A stretch of 64,000 bases of DNA from Palleronia abyssalis. Lineage in GTDB: Bacteria; Pseudomonadota; Alphaproteobacteria; Rhodobacterales; Rhodobacteraceae. A program made the position numbers and the translations under genes. This document shows positions 1 through 10,290 of this stretch, one piece after another; within the stretch, counting starts at the first letter, position 1; the number at the start of each line of letters is the position of its first letter. A model generated the notes under the pieces. The model saw only the letters and a list, made by a program, of their open reading frames with translations, was not told where the DNA came from and did no database searches. Location of the stretch: NCBI RefSeq assembly GCF_900302445.1, contig NZ_ONZF01000002.1:496001-560000 (forward strand). Reading direction: 5' to 3'.

Positions 1-1233
1 TATCAGACGACGCTGTCGGGCAAGATGCATTTCGTCGGCCCCGACCAGCTGCACGGGTTCGAGGAGCGTCTGACCACCGATATCTACCCCGCCGATTTCG
101 GCTGGACCCCGGACTACCGCAAGCCGGGCGAGCGGATCGACTGGTGGTATCACAACATGGGGTCCGTGACCGGGGCAGGCGTGGCCGAGATCACCAACCA
201 GATGGAATACGACGACGAAGTCGCCTATCACGCGACCCGCAAGCTCTATGACCTCGCGCGGGGCAAGGATGACCGGCCGTGGATGATGACGGTCAGCTTC
301 ACCCACCCGCACGACCCATACGTCGCGCGCCGCAAGTTCTGGGACCTCTACGAAGATTGCGACCGCCTGCAACCGGCAGTCCCGGCGATCCCCTACGAGG
401 ATCAGGACAACCATTCCAAGCGCATCTTCGACGCCAACAACTGGCGCGATTTCGACATCACTGAACGCGACATCGAACGCTCCCGCCGTGCTTATTTCGC
501 CAACATCAGCTATCTGGACGAGAAGGTCGGAGAGATCCTCGACGTGCTGGACCGCACGCGTCAGGAGGCGATCATCATGTTTGTCAGCGATCACGGCGAC
601 ATGCTGGGCGAACGTGGCCTGTGGTTCAAGATGAGCTTCTATGAGGGCTCCTCCCGCGTGCCGCTGATGATCTGTGCCCCGGGGATGGAGCCGGGGCTGA
701 TCACCGACCCCGTCTCGACCATCGACGTGTGCCCGACGCTGTGCGACCTCGCCGGGATCTCGATGGAAGAGGTCATGCCCTGGACGGAAGGCGAAAGCCT
801 GGTTCCAGTCGCGGCGGGGCAGGGGCGGCAGAACCCCGTCCGCATGGAATACGCGGCCGAGGCGAGTTACGCACCCATGGTCGCCCTGCGCGAGGGCAAG
901 TGGAAATACACCCGCTGCGCGCTGGACCCCGAACAGCTGTTCGACCTCGACGCCGACCCGCACGAGCTGACGAACCTCGCGATCGCCAGTGACGCGCCGG
1001 ACGCGCTGAACGATCTGCGTGCCAAGGCCGATGCCATCTGGAATCTGGACAAGTTCGACGCCGAGGTGCGCGACAGCCAAGCCAAACGCTGGGTTACCTA
1101 CCAGGCGCTGAGCCAGGGTGGCCAGTATCCCTGGGATTTCCAGCCCCTCCAGAAGGCGTCCGAGCGGTACATGCGCAACCACATGGACCTGAACGTGGTC
1201 GAAGAAAGCCAACGCTTCCCCCGCGGCGAATAG
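1..1233 (+). CDS. betC: Choline-sulfatase, C-terminal part (5' end outside window)
   Basis: Hydrolyses choline-O-sulfate to choline and sulfate in the cytoplasm, feeding the betaine pathway encoded just downstream. The frame is open from base 1, so the start and the N-terminal Cys/Ser formylglycine motif of sulfatases lie upstream and cannot be checked. Visible are the sulfatase-typical stretch GKMHFVGPDQLHGFEERL near the left edge, the metal-site motif VSDHGDMLGERGLW around nt 580-620, and the choline-sulfatase C-terminal extension that ends near MDLNVVEE. The gene is 12 nt upstream of betB in the usual rhodobacterial order betC-betB-betA. The family call is secure; the only defect is truncation by the window edge. 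Confidence 0.95.
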   Translation, partial: YQTTLSGKMHFVGPDQLHGFEERLTTDIYPADFGWTPDYRKPGERIDWWYHNMGSVTGAGVAEITNQMEYDDEVAYHATRKLYDLARGKDDRPWMMTVSFTHPHDPYVARRKFWDLYEDCDRLQPAVPAIPYEDQDNHSKRIFDANNWRDFDITERDIERSRRAYFANISYLDEKVGEILDVLDRTRQEAIIMFVSDHGDMLGERGLWFKMSFYEGSSRVPLMICAPGMEPGLITDPVSTIDVCPTLCDLAGISMEEVMPWTEGESLVPVAAGQGRQNPVRMEYAAEASYAPMVALREGKWKYTRCALDPEQLFDLDADPHELTNLAIASDAPDALNDLRAKADAIWNLDKFDAEVRDSQAKRWVTYQALSQGGQYPWDFQPLQKASERYMRNHMDLNVVEESQRFPRGE

Positions 1234-1245
1234 AAAGAAGATCTC

Positions 1246-2703
1246 ATGACCAGCCAACAGCCGCCCGCCAGCCACTATATCGCTGGCGCTTACCTCGATG
1301 ATGCCGAAGGCGCCGCGATTCCGGTGATCTATCCCGCCACGGGCCAGGAGATCGCGCGCCTTCACGCCGCGACCGACGCGGTGATCGACAAGGCCCTAGC
1401 CGCCGCCCATGCCGCGCAACCCGCCTGGGCCGCGCTTTCTGGCACCGAACGCGGCCGCATCCTGCGCAAGGCCGCCGACATCCTGCGCGACCGCAACCAC
1501 GAGATGTCCGTTCTGGAGACCTACGACACGGGCAAGCCCCTGTCCGAGACGCTGATCGCAGACGCCACCTCTGCCGCCGATGCGCTGGAATATTTCGGCG
1601 GTCTGGCGGGGGCCCTGACGGGCGAGCACATCCAGCTTCCCGAGGGCGATTTCGTCTATACCCGCCGCGAGGCGCTGGGCGTCGTTCTGGGCATCGGCGC
1701 TTGGAACTATCCGACCCAGATCGCCGCGTGGAAGGCCGCGCCCGCTTTGGCCTGCGGCAACACCATGGTGATGAAGCCCAGCGAGACGACGCCCCTGTGC
1801 ACCCTGAAACTGGCCGAGATCCTGACCGAGGCGGGCGCACCCCCCGGCGTGTTCAACGTCGTGCAGGGATATGGCCCCGAAGCGGCGAAGATGCTGGAGG
1901 ATCCGCGTATCGCCAAAGTGTCGCTGACCGGGTCGGTGCCCACCGGCCTCAAGGTCTATCAATCCGCCGCCGCGGGCATGAAGCACGCGACGCTGGAACT
2001 GGGTGGCAAGTCCCCCCTGGTGATCTTCGACGACGCGGATCTGGACTCGGCCGTTTCGGCGGCGATCAACGGCAACTTCTACTCCACCGGCCAGATCTGC
2101 TCGAACTCGACCCGTGTCTTCGTCCAGTCCGGCATCAAGCAGGCCTTCCTAGATCGGCTTACGACCCGCATGAAGGACGTCGTCATCGGCGATCCGCTGG
2201 ACCAGGCCACGACCCTCGGCCCCATGGTCTCGGAGCGCCAACTGTCCATCACGCTCGACTACATCGAAAAGGGAAAGGCCGAGGGCGCGCGCCTCGTTAC
2301 GGGCGGCGAACGCCATGAACAGGAAGGCTTCTGGATCGCCCCCGCCGTCTTCGCGGATGTCGCCGACGACATGACCATCGCCCGCGAGGAGATCTTCGGC
2401 CCCGTCATGTCCGTCCTCGATTTCGAGACCGAGGACGAGGTGCTGGCCCGCGCCAACGCCACGCAATTCGGCCTCGCCGCCGGGGTCTTCACGCAGGACC
2501 TGACCCGCGCCCATCGCATGGCCGCCGGGTTCCAGGCCGGGACATGCTATATCAACGCCTTCAACCTTACGCCCGTCGAGGCGCCGTTCGGCGGCATGAA
2601 GATGTCCGGTATGGGACGCGAGAACTCGAAGGCCGCGATCGAGCACTATAGCCAGCTGAAATCCGTCTATGTCGGCCTGAACCCGACCGAGGCGCCGTTC
2701 TGA
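1246..2703 (+). CDS. betB: Betaine aldehyde dehydrogenase
   Basis: NAD(P)-dependent oxidation of betaine aldehyde to glycine betaine, the last step of osmoprotectant synthesis from choline. The 485-residue protein has the normal ALDH length. It shows the general-base motif LELGGKSP, the nucleophile Cys in the STGQICSN context (family form STGQxC) and the C-terminal [14 protein letters not shown] block. The ATG at 1246 follows an AAGAAG Shine-Dalgarno-like stretch 12 nt after the betC stop. Its TGA shares one base with the betA ATG, so translation of the two is probably coupled. Nothing is atypical for the family. Confidence 0.96.
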   Translation: MTSQQPPASHYIAGAYLDDAEGAAIPVIYPATGQEIARLHAATDAVIDKALAAAHAAQPAWAALSGTERGRILRKAADILRDRNHEMSVLETYDTGKPLSETLIADATSAADALEYFGGLAGALTGEHIQLPEGDFVYTRREALGVVLGIGAWNYPTQIAAWKAAPALACGNTMVMKPSETTPLCTLKLAEILTEAGAPPGVFNVVQGYGPEAAKMLEDPRIAKVSLTGSVPTGLKVYQSAAAGMKHATLELGGKSPLVIFDDADLDSAVSAAINGNFYSTGQICSNSTRVFVQSGIKQAFLDRLTTRMKDVVIGDPLDQATTLGPMVSERQLSITLDYIEKGKAEGARLVTGGERHEQEGFWIAPAVFADVADDMTIAREEIFGPVMSVLDFETEDEVLARANATQFGLAAGVFTQDLTRAHRMAAGFQAGTCYINAFNLTPVEAPFGGMKMSGMGRENSKAAIEHYSQLKSVYVGLNPTEAPF

Positions 2704-4370
2704 TGCCCGAGACGATGCAGGCGGATTACGTCATCATCGGCGCGGGCAGCGCAGGCTGCGCGATGGCCTACCGCCTGTCCGAGGCGGGCAAGTCGGTCAT
2801 CGTGATCGAACACGGCGGCTCGGACGCAGGACCGTTCATCAACATGCCCGGCGCGCTCAGCTATCCGATGAACATGCGCCGCTATGACTGGGGCCTGAAA
2901 TCCGAGCCCGAGCCGCATCTGAACAACCGCCGCATGATCGTGCCGCGCGGCAAGGTGATCGGCGGCTCGTCCTCGATCAACGGGATGATCTATGTTCGCG
3001 GGCACGCGTTGGATTTCGACCACTGGCGCGATCAGGGCGCGGCTGGCTGGGGCTATGCCGACGTGCTGCCCTACTACAAACGGCTGGAGAACTGGCATGG
3101 CGGCCCCCATGGGGGCGATCCGTCCTGGCGCGGTGCGGATGGCCCGCTCCATGTCAGCCGGGGCAAGCGCGACAACCCCTTGGTCCGCGCCTTCGTCGAG
3201 GCCGGCGCGCAGGCGGGCTATCAGCTGACCGACGATTACAACGGCGAAAAGCAGGAAGGCTTCGGCCCCTATGACGCGACGATCCACAACGGGCGCCGCT
3301 GGTCCGCGGCCTCGGCTTACCTGCGCCCCGCGCTGAAGCGGCCGAACTGCACGCTGATCCGCGCGCTGGCCCACCGCGTCGTGATCGAAGAGGGGCGCGC
3401 GACGGGCGTGGAAGTCACCCACAAGGGCCGGACTCGCACGATCAACGCCCGGGCCGAGGTGATCGTCGCGGCCTCGGCCATCAATTCGCCCAAGATCCTC
3501 ATGCTGTCGGGGATCGGGCCGGCCGCCCACCTGGCCGAGCATGGCATCGACGTGGCCGCCGACCGCCCGGGCGTGGGGCAGAACCTGCAGGACCACCTGG
3601 AGCTTTACATCCAGCAGGCCGCGACCCAGCCGGTCAGCCTGTTCCGTTACTGGTCACTGATGGGCAAGGCCTATGTGGGCGCGCGCTGGCTTCTGACCGG
3701 AACGGGTCCGGGCGCGTCGAACCAGTTCGAAAGTGCTGGTTTCATCCGCTCGAAGGCCGGGGTCCAGTATCCCGACATCCAGTATCACTTCCTACCCATC
3801 GCGGTGCGCTATGACGGATCGGTCGCGGCCGAAGGGCATGGCTTTCAGGCTCATGTCGGTCCCATGCGATCGAAATCGCGGGGGGAGGTCACGCTGGGCG
3901 GCGCGCGTCCCGAGGACCAACCGAAGATCCGCTTCAACTACATGAGTCACCCCGAGGATTGGGAGGATTTCCGGACCTGCATCCGCCTGACGCGCGAGAT
4001 CTTCGGGCAGGACGCCTTCGCCCCCTTCCGCGGGAAGGAGATCAGCCCGGGCGAGGACGTTCAAAGCGACGCCGATCTGGACGCCTTCATTCGCGAAGAG
4101 GTCGAATCGGCCTATCACCCGTGCGGCACCTGCCGGATCGGGGCCCCGGACGATCCCGGGGCCGTCGTCGATCCCGAATGCCGCGTCATCGGTGTCGACG
4201 GGCTTCGCGTGGCGGACAGTTCGATTTTCCCGCGGATCACCAACGGAAACCTCAACGCCCCCTCGATCATGACGGGGGAAAAGGCTGCGGATCATATTTT
4301 GGGCCGTCACCTGCCGCCGGAAAACGCGCAGCCGTGGGTTCACCCCGAATGGGATGTGCGGCAACGGTAA
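2703..4370 (+). CDS. betA: Choline dehydrogenase (GMC oxidoreductase)
   Basis: FAD-dependent, usually membrane-associated oxidation of choline to betaine aldehyde. The 555-residue protein opens with the dinucleotide-binding motif [18 protein letters not shown]. It carries the GMC signature [15 protein letters not shown] and the active-site His in [11 protein letters not shown], and ends with [17 protein letters not shown], the second GMC block. It starts on the last base of the betB stop codon (TGATG). The protein is distinguished from other GMC members mainly by context (betC-betB-betA) and by the BetA-like [13 protein letters not shown] segment. Confidence 0.96.
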   Translation: MPETMQADYVIIGAGSAGCAMAYRLSEAGKSVIVIEHGGSDAGPFINMPGALSYPMNMRRYDWGLKSEPEPHLNNRRMIVPRGKVIGGSSSINGMIYVRGHALDFDHWRDQGAAGWGYADVLPYYKRLENWHGGPHGGDPSWRGADGPLHVSRGKRDNPLVRAFVEAGAQAGYQLTDDYNGEKQEGFGPYDATIHNGRRWSAASAYLRPALKRPNCTLIRALAHRVVIEEGRATGVEVTHKGRTRTINARAEVIVAASAINSPKILMLSGIGPAAHLAEHGIDVAADRPGVGQNLQDHLELYIQQAATQPVSLFRYWSLMGKAYVGARWLLTGTGPGASNQFESAGFIRSKAGVQYPDIQYHFLPIAVRYDGSVAAEGHGFQAHVGPMRSKSRGEVTLGGARPEDQPKIRFNYMSHPEDWEDFRTCIRLTREIFGQDAFAPFRGKEISPGEDVQSDADLDAFIREEVESAYHPCGTCRIGAPDDPGAVVDPECRVIGVDGLRVADSSIFPRITNGNLNAPSIMTGEKAADHILGRHLPPENAQPWVHPEWDVRQR

Positions 4371-4715
4371 GATTACGCTGCGCCGCGGAACGAATGACGC
4401 GGTGCCGCGTTGGGAAGGCGTCCCTTGATATGCGAAGGCTGTCGGGGGCGGTTGACCCTGATCGACTGATCCGCCAAAATACTGCGGCTCGTCAAACGGG
4501 CGACCGGCACGGCGCGGGCCGTGCCACCAGGCGGACAAACGGGACGCAGCAGCGCCCTCCGCCATCTAGCGCGCCCGATTGTTTGCAAGCCGATTTCAGG
4601 CGACGCACGCGCTTTTCTGACGATCGTCGGCCGGTCCCTCTGGATCGCTGACCCCGCCCAACCGCCCGCCACGGGGATCCGCCCCGTCGCGCGTCCACCA
4701 ACGAAAGGAGCTTAC
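4371..4715. other. 345-bp gene-free interval with a strong hairpin
   Basis: Between betA and the next gene there is no convincing ORF, only an in-frame extension of the downstream gene that lacks a ribosome site. It contains a perfect 8-bp stem with a GCGG loop at 4506-4525 (GGCACGGC/GCCGTGCC). This stem has no T-run, so it may stabilise or pause the bet transcript rather than terminate it. A TTGACC at 4452-4457 could be a -35 element for the next gene, but the nearest AATACT is about 20 bp away, which is long. I see no tRNA fold or repeat here. Confidence 0.4.
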
Positions 4716-5609
4716 ATGCTACGCATCGCCACCACCCCCGCCCTGTGGTTCAACGAAGACGACACCGCCCTCGCGGCGGGCCTGTCGGTCGAGGACATGC
4801 TGTCCCGCACGGCAGAACTCGAGATCACGGGCATCGAAGACGGCCGCGGGCTTCCCGATGATGCGGGCGCTCTGAAATCCGCACTGGATGCGCAGAACAT
4901 GACCCTGGTCGCGGCGCATCACGGCCTCAGCCTTCTGTCCCTCTCTGTCGAGGAAGAGCAGAAGGCCCTCGACCCGGTGCTGGAACGCATGGACGCCGTC
5001 GGCTGCAAAACCTTGATCCTGCGCGAGATGTCCAACGCCATCGTCGGCACCGACAAGCCAATGTCGCAAAAGCCCACCCTGTCGGCGACCGATTGGGACA
5101 GCTTCGGCCTGAAGCTCGAGCAGATCGCGACGTGGCTGACCGAGCGTGGGATCACGCCCGTGTATCAGCCCTATGCCGGTACGGTCGTCCACACCCCCGA
5201 CGAGATCGACCGCTTGATGATGGAAACGGGTCCCAACCTGTTCCTCGCGTTCGACAGCGCCCAGGTCTATGTCGGTGGCGGTGAGCCCACGCAGGTCCTG
5301 ACGCGCCATCTGCCGCGCGTGCGTCACGTGCACCTAGGCGATGTCCGCGTGCGTCCGTTGACGAAATCCCGGATGAGCGACACGTCCTGGGCCGAGGCCG
5401 TGAAGATGGGCATCTTCACCCTGCCGGGCGACCGCGACGGATCGGTGGACTTCAAGACGATCCTGAACCTTCTGGGCGCCTCCGATTTCGACGGCTGGCT
5501 GACCCTGACCGCAGGCATGGACCCCGAGCGTGGCGAGATCGCCAAGGCGCTTGGCGACGCGCAGCGGTTCGTCTCGAACCTCGCGGGCCGCGGCAATCTG
5601 GCGGCCTGA
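4716..5609 (+). CDS. Sugar phosphate isomerase/epimerase family protein (TIM barrel)
   Basis: A 297-residue xylose-isomerase-like TIM-barrel protein (AP_endonuc_2 superfamily), likely a metal-dependent sugar or inosose isomerase/epimerase in the cytoplasm. Supporting segments are EITGIEDGRGLP near the N-terminus, LTERGITPVYQPYAGT, LFLAFDSAQVYVGGGEP and HVHLGDVRVRP, which place acidic and His metal-ligand candidates on successive strands. The frame is open upstream to 4521, but the ATG at 4716 has an excellent AAAGGAG site 5 nt upstream and starts at the first barrel strand (MLRIATTPALWF). The substrate cannot be told from sequence. Proximity to betA is probably incidental. A terminator follows immediately. 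Confidence 0.75.
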   Translation: MLRIATTPALWFNEDDTALAAGLSVEDMLSRTAELEITGIEDGRGLPDDAGALKSALDAQNMTLVAAHHGLSLLSLSVEEEQKALDPVLERMDAVGCKTLILREMSNAIVGTDKPMSQKPTLSATDWDSFGLKLEQIATWLTERGITPVYQPYAGTVVHTPDEIDRLMMETGPNLFLAFDSAQVYVGGGEPTQVLTRHLPRVRHVHLGDVRVRPLTKSRMSDTSWAEAVKMGIFTLPGDRDGSVDFKTILNLLGASDFDGWLTLTAGMDPERGEIAKALGDAQRFVSNLAGRGNLAA

Positions 5610-5635
5610 TACGGCCGCTTCGACGAAAGCGACAT

Positions 5636-5664
5636 GGCCGGGCCCTGCGGGGTCCGGCCTTTTT
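5636..5664 (+). terminator. Rho-independent terminator
   Basis: A GGCCGGGCCC / GGGTCCGGCC stem (one G-T pair) with a TGCG-type loop is followed directly by TTTTT. It lies 27 bp past the isomerase stop and separates that gene from the oxidase operon. Confidence 0.85.
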
Positions 5665-5781
5665 CGTGGGGGCCAACGTCACTGGACCCGTTGAACGGCA
5701 ATGCTATCTGCGCAAGACTTGCCACAGCCGTTCGACCGAAAGCTTGCCCATGCGCTGCCCCTTCGTCCCGGAACCGATCAC

Positions 5782-6756
5782 TTGAAGGCCGCGCCCGCGC
5801 TGGCCGCCTTCGGTTTTCTGACTGCCTGCGTCGGCCCGCAATCCGCGTTGGATCCGGCTGGCCGGGATGCGGAAACTCTGGCCGACCTGTTCTTCTGGCT
5901 TGTCGCGGGTGCGGTTGTCCTGTGGGTCTTGATGAACGGCCTCATGTTCTATGCTTGGCGGGCCAAACCGCGCCCGATCTCTCCCAAGACGGGCCGGTGG
6001 CTCATTTTCGGCGGCGGCATCGTGTTCCCCACCGTGGTTTTGGCAGGCCTACTGTCCTACGGCTTGTCGGTCATCCCCGACCAGCGCGCCCCGGGCGAGG
6101 GGCTGCGGGTCGAGATCACGGGCGAGCAATGGTGGTTCCGCGTCGCCTACTGGCCCGAAGGCGCGACCGAGCCGATCCATTCCGCCAACGAGGTTGTCTT
6201 CCCGGTCGGGCAAAGGTCCGAGCTGACGTTGAAGGCCGATCAGGTGATCCATTCCTTCTGGCTGCCGTCGCTGGCGGGCAAGACCGACATGATCCCCGGC
6301 CGGGTGAACCGCATGTCGCTGGAGCCGACCGAACCGGGAGAGTTCCGCGGTCAATGCGCCGAATATTGCGGCGAAAGCCACGCGTGGATGGCGTTTACCG
6401 CGCTGACCCTGATGCCCGAGGAGTTCGACGCATTCCTCCAAGATCTTGCCGCCCCCGCCGTTCCGCCCGATACCGAAGTCGGGCAGGCTGGCCGCACTGC
6501 GTTCATGGCCCATGGTTGCGGCGGCTGTCACACGATCCGCGGGACCCCCGCGCGGGGCAATGTGGGCCCTGACCTTACCCATGTCGGCAGCCGGCTGAAC
6601 CTAGCGGCCGGCGCGCTGGACGTCACCGTGCCCGACCTTGCCGCGTGGATCACCGATCCCAAGGCCATCAAGGCCGGCGCCAAGATGCCCGCCTACGATC
6701 ATCTCGACCCGGACGAGATCGTGGCCATGGCCGTATACTTGGAGGGTCTGAAGTGA
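5782..6756 (+). CDS. coxB: Cytochrome c oxidase subunit II with fused C-terminal cytochrome c domain
   Basis: Carries the CuA electron-entry site of a heme-copper oxidase and, unusually for plain aa3 enzymes, its own c-type heme (caa3-like layout). I place the start at TTG 5782: it gives a short lipoprotein signal ending in the lipobox LTAC (Cys16), with CGGA upstream. ATG 5701 is in frame but would leave that lipobox internal. Two membrane helices follow (FFWLVAGAVVLWVLMNG and IVFPTVVLAGLLSYGL). The CuA motif is CAEYCGESHAWM, and GCGGCHTIRG is the heme-c attachment site in the last 100 residues. The stop overlaps the GTG start of the next gene. Confidence 0.9.
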   Translation: MKAAPALAAFGFLTACVGPQSALDPAGRDAETLADLFFWLVAGAVVLWVLMNGLMFYAWRAKPRPISPKTGRWLIFGGGIVFPTVVLAGLLSYGLSVIPDQRAPGEGLRVEITGEQWWFRVAYWPEGATEPIHSANEVVFPVGQRSELTLKADQVIHSFWLPSLAGKTDMIPGRVNRMSLEPTEPGEFRGQCAEYCGESHAWMAFTALTLMPEEFDAFLQDLAAPAVPPDTEVGQAGRTAFMAHGCGGCHTIRGTPARGNVGPDLTHVGSRLNLAAGALDVTVPDLAAWITDPKAIKAGAKMPAYDHLDPDEIVAMAVYLEGLK

Positions 6757-9359
6757 CCGACGCGACCCCCTCCCGCATCGGCGAAGGATATCGCCGCGCC
6801 GACCTCGAGAAGCACGAGGTCCACGTCGCCGAAGGCATCTATCCCCCGACCGAGGAAATGCTGACCGCTCCCATCGACCCCGAACTGGCCGACGCGCAGA
6901 AGGAACGTCTTCTGGCGGTCTGGAACGATCCCCCGGGCTGGCGCTACTGGTCGGCGGTCAACAACTCGGAAGTCGGCCTGTGGTATTCGCTGACGGCTTT
7001 CGCCTTCATGCTGATCGCGGGCTGCCTTGCGCTGGTCATGCGCCTGCAACTGGCGATCCCCGACAACGACCTGATCTCGGCGGACCGATTCAACCAGTTC
7101 TTCACGATGCACGGCTCGGCGATGATGTTCCTCTTCGCCGTCCCGATGTTCGAGGCGATCTCGATCCTGCTGCTTCCCGCCTTCCTCGGCGCGCGCGACA
7201 TGCCGTTCCCGCGGCTGTCGGCCTATGGCTACTGGTCGTTCCTGATCGGCGGCATCTTCGTCATGGGCAGCCTGCTGTTCGACGCCGGTCCCGCCGGCGG
7301 CTGGTTCATGTATCCACCCTTGACCACCATCGACCAGGGCGTCGGCCCCGACATCTGGCTTCTGGGCCTGTCCTTCATCGAGGTCGCGTCCATTGCCGCC
7401 GCGGTCGAGCTGATCGTGGGCACCATCAAGTGCCGCCCGCCGGGGATGCGCATCAACCTGATGCCGCTTTACGCGTGGTACGTGCTGGTCGTCGGCGCGA
7501 TGATCCTGTTCGCCTTCCCGCCGCTGATCGCGGGCGACTTCCTGTTCGAGCTGCAACGCAGCTTCGACTGGCCCTTCTTCGACCCCGAGCGGGGCGGCGA
7601 CCCGCTTCTGTGGCAACACTTGTTCTGGATCTTCGGGCACCCCGAGGTCTATATCATCTTCCTGCCATCGATCGCCGTTGCGGCCATGGTCGTTCCCGCC
7701 GCCGCGCAGCGGCCGATGGTCGGCTACAACTGGATCGTCCTGTCGGCCGTCGGCACGGGCTTCCTGTCCTTCGGGCTGTGGGTCCATCACATGTTCACCA
7801 CCGGCCTGCCGTCGATCAGCCTCGGCTTCTTCTCGGCAGCATCCGAGGCGGTGGTGATCCCCACCGGCGTCCAGCTGTTCGCCTTTGTGGCGACGCTTCT
7901 GGCGGGCCGGGTCAAGATGATCCTGCCGATGCTGTGGATCGCGGGTGCGCTGGCGATCTTCACCGCGGGCGGCCTGACGGGCGTGATGGTGGCGCTGGCC
8001 CCCTTCGACTGGCAGGCGCATGACAGCTATTTCGTGGTGGCGCACCTGCACTACACGCTGTTCGGCGGCATGGTCTTCCCCTTGATCGGTGGCGTCTATT
8101 TCTTCTATCCGTTCATCCGCAAGCAGATGATGTCCGAACGACTGGGGCGCATCAGCTTCTGGCTGACCTTCGTGGGCTTCAACATCTGCTTCCTGCCGAT
8201 GCACCTGACCGGCCTCAAGGGCATGCCCCGGCGCGTCTATACCTATCCCGGCGACGTGGGATGGGACACGCTCAACATGATCTCGACCGTGGGGGCCTTC
8301 GTCATCGCCGCAGGCATCGCCGTCTTCGCGTGGGATCTGGTGCGCCCCAAGGGCAAGCTGATGGAGGATCGGAACCCCTGGAACGAAGGCTCGCTGATGT
8401 GGAGCCACCGTATCCCGGACCACTACTGGGGTGTCCGGTCCATTCCCTACGTCACTTCGCGCAACCCCCTTTGGGACCAGCCTGGCATCGTCGAACGGAT
8501 GGACCAGGGCGGATACTACCTGCCTGACGCGCAGGAAGGCCTGCGCGAGACCATCATCACCTCGGCCATCGACGCCCGGCCTCAGCACGTGACCCGTGTA
8601 ACAGGACCGGCCTGGTGCACGATGTGGGCGGCATTCTTCACCGGCGGCGCGTTCATCTTCCCGACCTTCCACTGGTATCCACCCGCCGTGATCTCGGCTG
8701 TGCTGGCGGTGGCCTGCGTGATCTACTGGCTCTGGACCTCGACGGCGCGGATCCCCGAAAACCCGATGAAGGACGTGAACCTCGGCCTGCGCCTGCCGAC
8801 CTACGTGTCCGGCCCCTCGGCGCCGGGCTGGTGGGGCGTGTTCATCACCATGCTGGGCGACATGACTGCCTTCGCCTCGCTGATCTTCGGATATTTCTTC
8901 TATTGGACGGTGCATCCGAACTTCCCGCCGCCCCTGGCCGATCACGCGAACGGCGCCTGGGTCGCCCTCTCGGCGCTGTGCTACGCGGCCGCATGGGGCG
9001 CGACCAGGGTTGCCCGACCGATCAACCGCTCTGGTGCCGTCGTCATGGCGCAGGTCCTTCTGTCCGCCGGCATCGTGCTGGCCATCGCGGGGGCTGCGGC
9101 GATCATGCTGTCGGTCGCGGCGCTCGACCCGACCAGCCACGTCTATCCGGCGATCCTCTGGGCCATCGCAGTCTGGACGGCGGTCCACACGATCGTCGGC
9201 ATCATCATGCAGGGCTACTGCCTGGCGGGTACGATCTTCGGCAAGGTGATGCCGGAATACGATGCGCCGATCTGGAACACCGTGCTGTTCTGGCACTTCC
9301 TCCTCATCACGGCCCTCGTCTCGACGGCGGTGGTGGGCCTCGTCCCGAGGATGATGTGA
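6753..9359 (+). CDS. Fused cytochrome c oxidase subunits I+III
   Basis: An 868-residue fusion. The N-terminal ~600 residues are the catalytic subunit I: heme/Cu ligands in HGSAMMFLF, GHPEVYIIFLP (CuB His, proton-channel Glu and cross-linking Tyr of A-type oxidases), HHMFTTG and HDSYFVVAHLHYTLFG. The C-terminal ~200 residues form a subunit III-like membrane bundle beginning near WGVFITMLGDMTAFASLIFGYF. The start is GTG 6753, overlapping the subunit II stop as GTGA with GGAG 9 nt upstream. An upstream ATG in the same frame lies inside subunit II and is less likely. Fusion of I and III and a short operon point to the 'alternative' terminal oxidase group rather than the housekeeping ctaCDE set. 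Confidence 0.92.
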   Translation: MTDATPSRIGEGYRRADLEKHEVHVAEGIYPPTEEMLTAPIDPELADAQKERLLAVWNDPPGWRYWSAVNNSEVGLWYSLTAFAFMLIAGCLALVMRLQLAIPDNDLISADRFNQFFTMHGSAMMFLFAVPMFEAISILLLPAFLGARDMPFPRLSAYGYWSFLIGGIFVMGSLLFDAGPAGGWFMYPPLTTIDQGVGPDIWLLGLSFIEVASIAAAVELIVGTIKCRPPGMRINLMPLYAWYVLVVGAMILFAFPPLIAGDFLFELQRSFDWPFFDPERGGDPLLWQHLFWIFGHPEVYIIFLPSIAVAAMVVPAAAQRPMVGYNWIVLSAVGTGFLSFGLWVHHMFTTGLPSISLGFFSAASEAVVIPTGVQLFAFVATLLAGRVKMILPMLWIAGALAIFTAGGLTGVMVALAPFDWQAHDSYFVVAHLHYTLFGGMVFPLIGGVYFFYPFIRKQMMSERLGRISFWLTFVGFNICFLPMHLTGLKGMPRRVYTYPGDVGWDTLNMISTVGAFVIAAGIAVFAWDLVRPKGKLMEDRNPWNEGSLMWSHRIPDHYWGVRSIPYVTSRNPLWDQPGIVERMDQGGYYLPDAQEGLRETIITSAIDARPQHVTRVTGPAWCTMWAAFFTGGAFIFPTFHWYPPAVISAVLAVACVIYWLWTSTARIPENPMKDVNLGLRLPTYVSGPSAPGWWGVFITMLGDMTAFASLIFGYFFYWTVHPNFPPPLADHANGAWVALSALCYAAAWGATRVARPINRSGAVVMAQVLLSAGIVLAIAGAAAIMLSVAALDPTSHVYPAILWAIAVWTAVHTIVGIIMQGYCLAGTIFGKVMPEYDAPIWNTVLFWHFLLITALVSTAVVGLVPRMM

Positions 9360-9742
9360 TGGCAGGGCACATGAAGACCGACCTCCCCGCGCACCGCAAC
9401 ATCTTCCGGATGATCGCCGCCCCCACGGTCTGGGCGATCCATTTCTTGCTGGTCTACTGCACCGCGGCCCTCTGGTGCGCGCGGGACTGGGGCAGCATTG
9501 GCGCGCTGCAGGCGGTCATCTTCGGCTATACTGCTGTCTGCCTGATCCTCGTTGGCATCCTCGGCTGGCAGATGTGGCGCCAATGGGACTATTTCGACGA
9601 CAACGACTACATCCACGACCAGTCGACCGACGAACACCGGCGAGAGTTCCTTGGCCACGCGGGCTTCATGCTGGCCTGCCTCAGCTTCGTGGCGATCATC
9701 TTCGACACCATGCCCGCGATCTTCGCGGCAACCTGCCAATGA
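9359..9742 (+). CDS. Small membrane protein of the oxidase operon
   Basis: A 127-residue protein with three predicted membrane helices (around MIAAPTVWAIHFLLVYCTAALW, ALQAVIFGYTAVCLILVGILG and GHAGFMLACLSFVAIIFDTM) joined by a hydrophilic, Asp-rich loop (DYFDDNDYIHDQS). It is probably a small oxidase subunit or assembly protein. I do not recognise a named domain, and a subunit IV-like role is inferred only from position. ATG 9359 overlaps the stop of the I+III fusion, and its own stop overlaps the ctaG start, so it is translationally embedded in the operon. Confidence 0.8.
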   Translation: MAGHMKTDLPAHRNIFRMIAAPTVWAIHFLLVYCTAALWCARDWGSIGALQAVIFGYTAVCLILVGILGWQMWRQWDYFDDNDYIHDQSTDEHRREFLGHAGFMLACLSFVAIIFDTMPAIFAATCQ

Positions 9743-10290
9743 GACCCGCGCCCCTCATCGTTGCCGCGCTGGCGCTGGCGCTCGTCTGGGGGGCCCCGCT
9801 CGACCGGATCGCAGGGCCGTTTCCGGGCCATATGCTGCGCCACATGGCGCTGGTCGCCCTGATCCCCCCGCTTCTCGTCATGGGCCTGCCCCGGATCCCC
9901 GCGCCCCCCATCCTCATCGCGGCCGTCATCGAATTCGCCGTCGTCTGGGGCTGGCACGTGCCCGCCCTGCACGAGGCCGCCTATTTCCGCCCCGCGGTCT
10001 TCACCCTCGAACAGGCCAGCTTCCTCGCCGCGGGCCTCATCACATGGGCCAGCGCCCTGCGCGCTGCCGAGCCTTTGGCCGGCGCGGGCGGTATGCTTCT
10101 GACGTCGATGCACATGACGCTTCTGGGCGCGCTCCTGATCCTGTCGCCGTCGGCGCTCTACGCCTATTGCGGCCCCGAACAGCAGCAGATCGGCGGCATG
10201 ATCATGCTGGCCATCGGCACGCCCGCCTACCTGATCGCCGGGCTCTGGCTCACCGCCCGCACCCTCGGACCTGACGAGGCACGCCCATGA
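9739..10290 (+). CDS. CtaG-type cytochrome c oxidase assembly factor (caa3_CtaG family)
   Basis: A 183-residue multi-helix membrane protein matching the Bacillus CtaG/caa3_CtaG group that helps assemble caa3-type oxidases. It is unrelated in fold to the Cox11-type CtaG. Characteristic are the HMLRHMALVALIPPLLVMG segment near the N-terminus, WGWHVPALHEAAYFRP, and a histidine-containing helix TSMHMTLLGALLILSP. ATG 9739 overlaps the preceding stop (ATGA). The frame extends upstream to 9475, but that region is the previous gene. Its presence next to a subunit II with fused heme c fits assembly of a caa3-like enzyme. Confidence 0.85.
   Translation: MRPAPLIVAALALALVWGAPLDRIAGPFPGHMLRHMALVALIPPLLVMGLPRIPAPPILIAAVIEFAVVWGWHVPALHEAAYFRPAVFTLEQASFLAAGLITWASALRAAEPLAGAGGMLLTSMHMTLLGALLILSPSALYAYCGPEQQQIGGMIMLAIGTPAYLIAGLWLTARTLGPDEARP

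Noticed and set aside
2667-3596. Minus-strand 309-codon frame opposite betA
   Set aside because: No family resemblance; GMC motifs are on the plus strand.
4506-4525. Hairpin after betA as a terminator
   Set aside because: Perfect stem but no T-run, so it is described only as a structure.
6699-9296. Long minus-strand open frame (865 codons) opposite the oxidase I+III gene
   Set aside because: Composition is Arg/Asp/Gly/His-rich nonsense typical of the antisense of a GC-rich gene, and the plus strand carries intact heme-copper ligands.
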